In this document: piece after piece, positions 62,434 through 64,000 of the stretch
Layout: each line of letters starts with the position of its first letter
How positions within the stretch are numbered: position 1 is the first letter of the stretch
Assembly (NCBI GenBank): GCA_017538105.1
Contig: JAFYJN010000085.1
Location: 124,001 to 188,000 of the forward strand
DNA from: Prevotella sp.
GTDB lineage: Bacteria > Bacteroidota > Bacteroidia > Bacteroidales > Bacteroidaceae
Direction: 5' to 3'
DNA: 64,000 nt
Program-made: the position numbers and the translations under genes
Notes under the pieces: model-generated
Seen by the model: the letters and a program-made list of their open reading frames with translations, nothing else
Database searches by the model: none
What the model was told of the DNA's origin: nothing

Positions 62434-64000
62434 ATGAAAAGAACAACAACCGTTTTGGCGCTTCTGCTCGTTGCCCTCACCATCGTGGCAGGTCCCATAA
62501 CCCCCAAGAAAGCCGCGGCAACTGCCCAAGCGTTCATGAATACCCATCCACGAATTGAGGGTGATGCGGTGTTATCTTACCAATCGGCACGTGCTGAAGG
62601 AAAAGGCAACTATTATTATATATACAGCACCCCTTCGTCGGAAGGGTTTGTCATCGTGTCGGGCGACGACCGCACAGAGAGCATTCTCGGCTATAGCGAC
62701 GAAGGAACGTTTGACGCCAACCACATCCCTGCCAATATGGCCTTATGGCTACGCACCTACGAAGCGGCGATGGACAAGATGGACCGCGAGGAGACAGCTG
62801 TCAGTCAGGCTTATACACCGCCGACAGAAGCCATCGCTCCCCTTCTGACGACAAAGTGGAACCAGGACTATCCATTCAATCTCTTATGCCCCAACAACTG
62901 TCCGACAGGTTGCGTTGCCACAGCGATGGCCCAGATGATGTATTACCACCGTTGGCCCCAAGGACCGACGAGCGCCTTGCCAGGTTACACCACATATAGC
63001 AATAAGTATGAAAGGCCCGACCTTCCCGCCATCACATTCGAGTGGGACAAGATGCGGAACAATTACAACTACGGATCAACCGAGGAGAGCCGCGAGGCAG
63101 TGGCGCAGTTGATGTTATATGCGGGTCAAGCCGTGCAGATGGACTATACGCCGAGTGGCAGTGGCGCGCAGACATTTATTCTCCCTTGGATTATCAGCCA
63201 AGATTTCGGTTACAGCAATAGCGCTTGGGTGGCCGACCGCAGTGATTTCTCGATGGGCGAATGGGACGAGTTACTATTGAATGAGTTGAGAGCCCAACGT
63301 CCTGTACTCTATACTGGCTACACCTGCAATTGGGAAGGCCACGCCTTTGTATGTGATGGTTACGACGGTGCCGGCATGTATCACATCAATTGGGGCTGGG
63401 GAGGCTATTGCGATGGTTATTACCGCATCTCGTTGCTGGATCCCGATGGCAGCGGCATCGGCGGCAGCAGCACATCGGACCGTTTCAGCATCAGCCAGAG
63501 TGCCATCATCGGCTGGAGTGTCGACGAAGTGGAGACAAACCATCCCGACATACGCGTACTTAGCGCCCTTGAACGTCCCAGCGTGAAACAGGCGCATTTC
63601 ACCCGTTCCGACGCGAGCCAGGACTTCACCGGCATATCCATCCACCAATGGATAGCCAACAGCACAGGCCAAGGTTATAATTCCAACAGCGGATACGGAT
63701 TGTTCCAAGGCGACGAGATGATAGCCGTTCTTCACAGCCAGAGTGTGCACTTATGGCCCACTCAGAGTTTTGAGCAGGCCCCTACCCTTTCTTTTGGCGC
63801 CGGCTTGGCCAATGGCGACTATGAAATCTGTCCTATCAGCGCCAACATTGACAACAACCAATGGATGAAAGACCGTGGCGCAGACCGCCATTTCATCCGT
63901 GCACACATCGACGATAACGAGTTGGTACTAACACCCGTCCCCTTGGCCGATTTCGAAGTGAACGAGGTAAGTATCAATGGCAGCAAGATGACGATTAACT
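62434..64000 (+). CDS. C10-family cysteine protease (streptopain/interpain-like), 3' end outside window
   Basis: At least 522 codons from ATG 62434. Signal peptide (TTVLALLLVALTIVAG), then a Spi-like propeptide (KKAAATAQAFMNTHPRI, GFVIVSGDDRTESILGYSDE, PANMALWLRTYEAAM). Mature C10 domain: LLTTKWNQDYPFNLLCP, the catalytic Cys ~160 in CPTGCVATAMAQMMYYHRWP, the His ~303 in CNWEGHAFVCDGYD, and the NWGWGGYCDGYY motif. C-terminal beta-sandwich domains begin at ~370. This is the family of SpeB and Prevotella interpain A, secreted proteases that attack host proteins. The gene runs off the right edge. Confidence 0.93.
   Translation, partial: MKRTTTVLALLLVALTIVAGPITPKKAAATAQAFMNTHPRIEGDAVLSYQSARAEGKGNYYYIYSTPSSEGFVIVSGDDRTESILGYSDEGTFDANHIPANMALWLRTYEAAMDKMDREETAVSQAYTPPTEAIAPLLTTKWNQDYPFNLLCPNNCPTGCVATAMAQMMYYHRWPQGPTSALPGYTTYSNKYERPDLPAITFEWDKMRNNYNYGSTEESREAVAQLMLYAGQAVQMDYTPSGSGAQTFILPWIISQDFGYSNSAWVADRSDFSMGEWDELLLNELRAQRPVLYTGYTCNWEGHAFVCDGYDGAGMYHINWGWGGYCDGYYRISLLDPDGSGIGGSSTSDRFSISQSAIIGWSVDEVETNHPDIRVLSALERPSVKQAHFTRSDASQDFTGISIHQWIANSTGQGYNSNSGYGLFQGDEMIAVLHSQSVHLWPTQSFEQAPTLSFGAGLANGDYEICPISANIDNNQWMKDRGADRHFIRAHIDDNELVLTPVPLADFEVNEVSINGSKMTIN

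Overview
The window looks like chromosomal DNA of a Bacteroidales bacterium, most likely a Prevotella-type member of the Prevotellaceae. The evidence is the repeated Bacteroidetes promoter form (TTTG, 19-20 bp, TAnnTTTG, as at 9908-9940, 10206-10237, 59753-59784 and 62376-62406), weak Shine-Dalgarno signals, an interpain/streptopain-like C10 protease, a BspA-type leucine-rich repeat protein, many secreted glycan-active enzymes, and the gene block rlmN / DUF4837 / pdxA / sigma-54 regulator / lptE / secG. There is one tRNA (His, GTG). I see no rRNA and no CRISPR array.

Layout. 1-9.9 kb: the recN 3' end, a degenerate protease-TPR protein, then a minus-strand cluster (aldo/keto reductase, GH2 beta-galactosidase, LytTR regulator), a CE1-type esterase and a carbohydrate-binding beta-helix-like protein. 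10-20.2 kb: an accessory region with an AbiEi/AbiEii toxin-antitoxin pair, two SUMF1-fold proteins and a third broken copy, an AT-rich CoiA-like nuclease/XRE pair, remnants of a WYL regulator and a GNAT enzyme, a flavoprotein, a methyltransferase, an LRR protein and a HigBA/RelE-type pair. 20.4-23.3 kb: an unknown secreted protein, then a complete IS3-family element (21881-23304) with inverted ends and a perfect TTATAG target duplication. 23.3-44.5 kb: a prophage that lacks its left end. It carries a portal-like protein, neck/tail genes, a large tail protein with a serine-esterase domain, a holin / amidase / unimolecular-spanin-like lysis cassette, a tape measure, a distal tail protein and a tyrosine recombinase beside tRNA-His. 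Several AT-rich cargo genes are set between the structural genes. 44.6-50.9 kb: the conserved secG-to-rlmN housekeeping block on the minus strand. 51-64 kb: tandem secreted propeller-like paralogues, ettA, a GH5 lipoprotein, a carboxylesterase, a YitT protein, a Gfo/Idh/MocA oxidoreductase, a PurF-like protein lacking the glutaminase cysteine, and the start of a C10 protease.

Most notable: (1) five prophage promoters share a GTCTTTT core exactly 16 nt (measured from the end of a 13-nt block) before a TAnnTTTGC box, which suggests a dedicated transcription programme. (2) A family of phrase-like low-complexity repeats and a CCCTCCC/GGGAGGG palindrome occurs between genes across the window and also in frame inside phage genes. 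(3) A sigma-54 activator is fused in frame to the outer-membrane lipoprotein LptE. (4) A PdxA-like and a PurF-like protein have each lost canonical catalytic residues. (5) The prophage has a portal-like protein but no terminase or capsid gene that I can recognise.

All calls come from reading the sequence; family names rest on remembered motifs, not searches.
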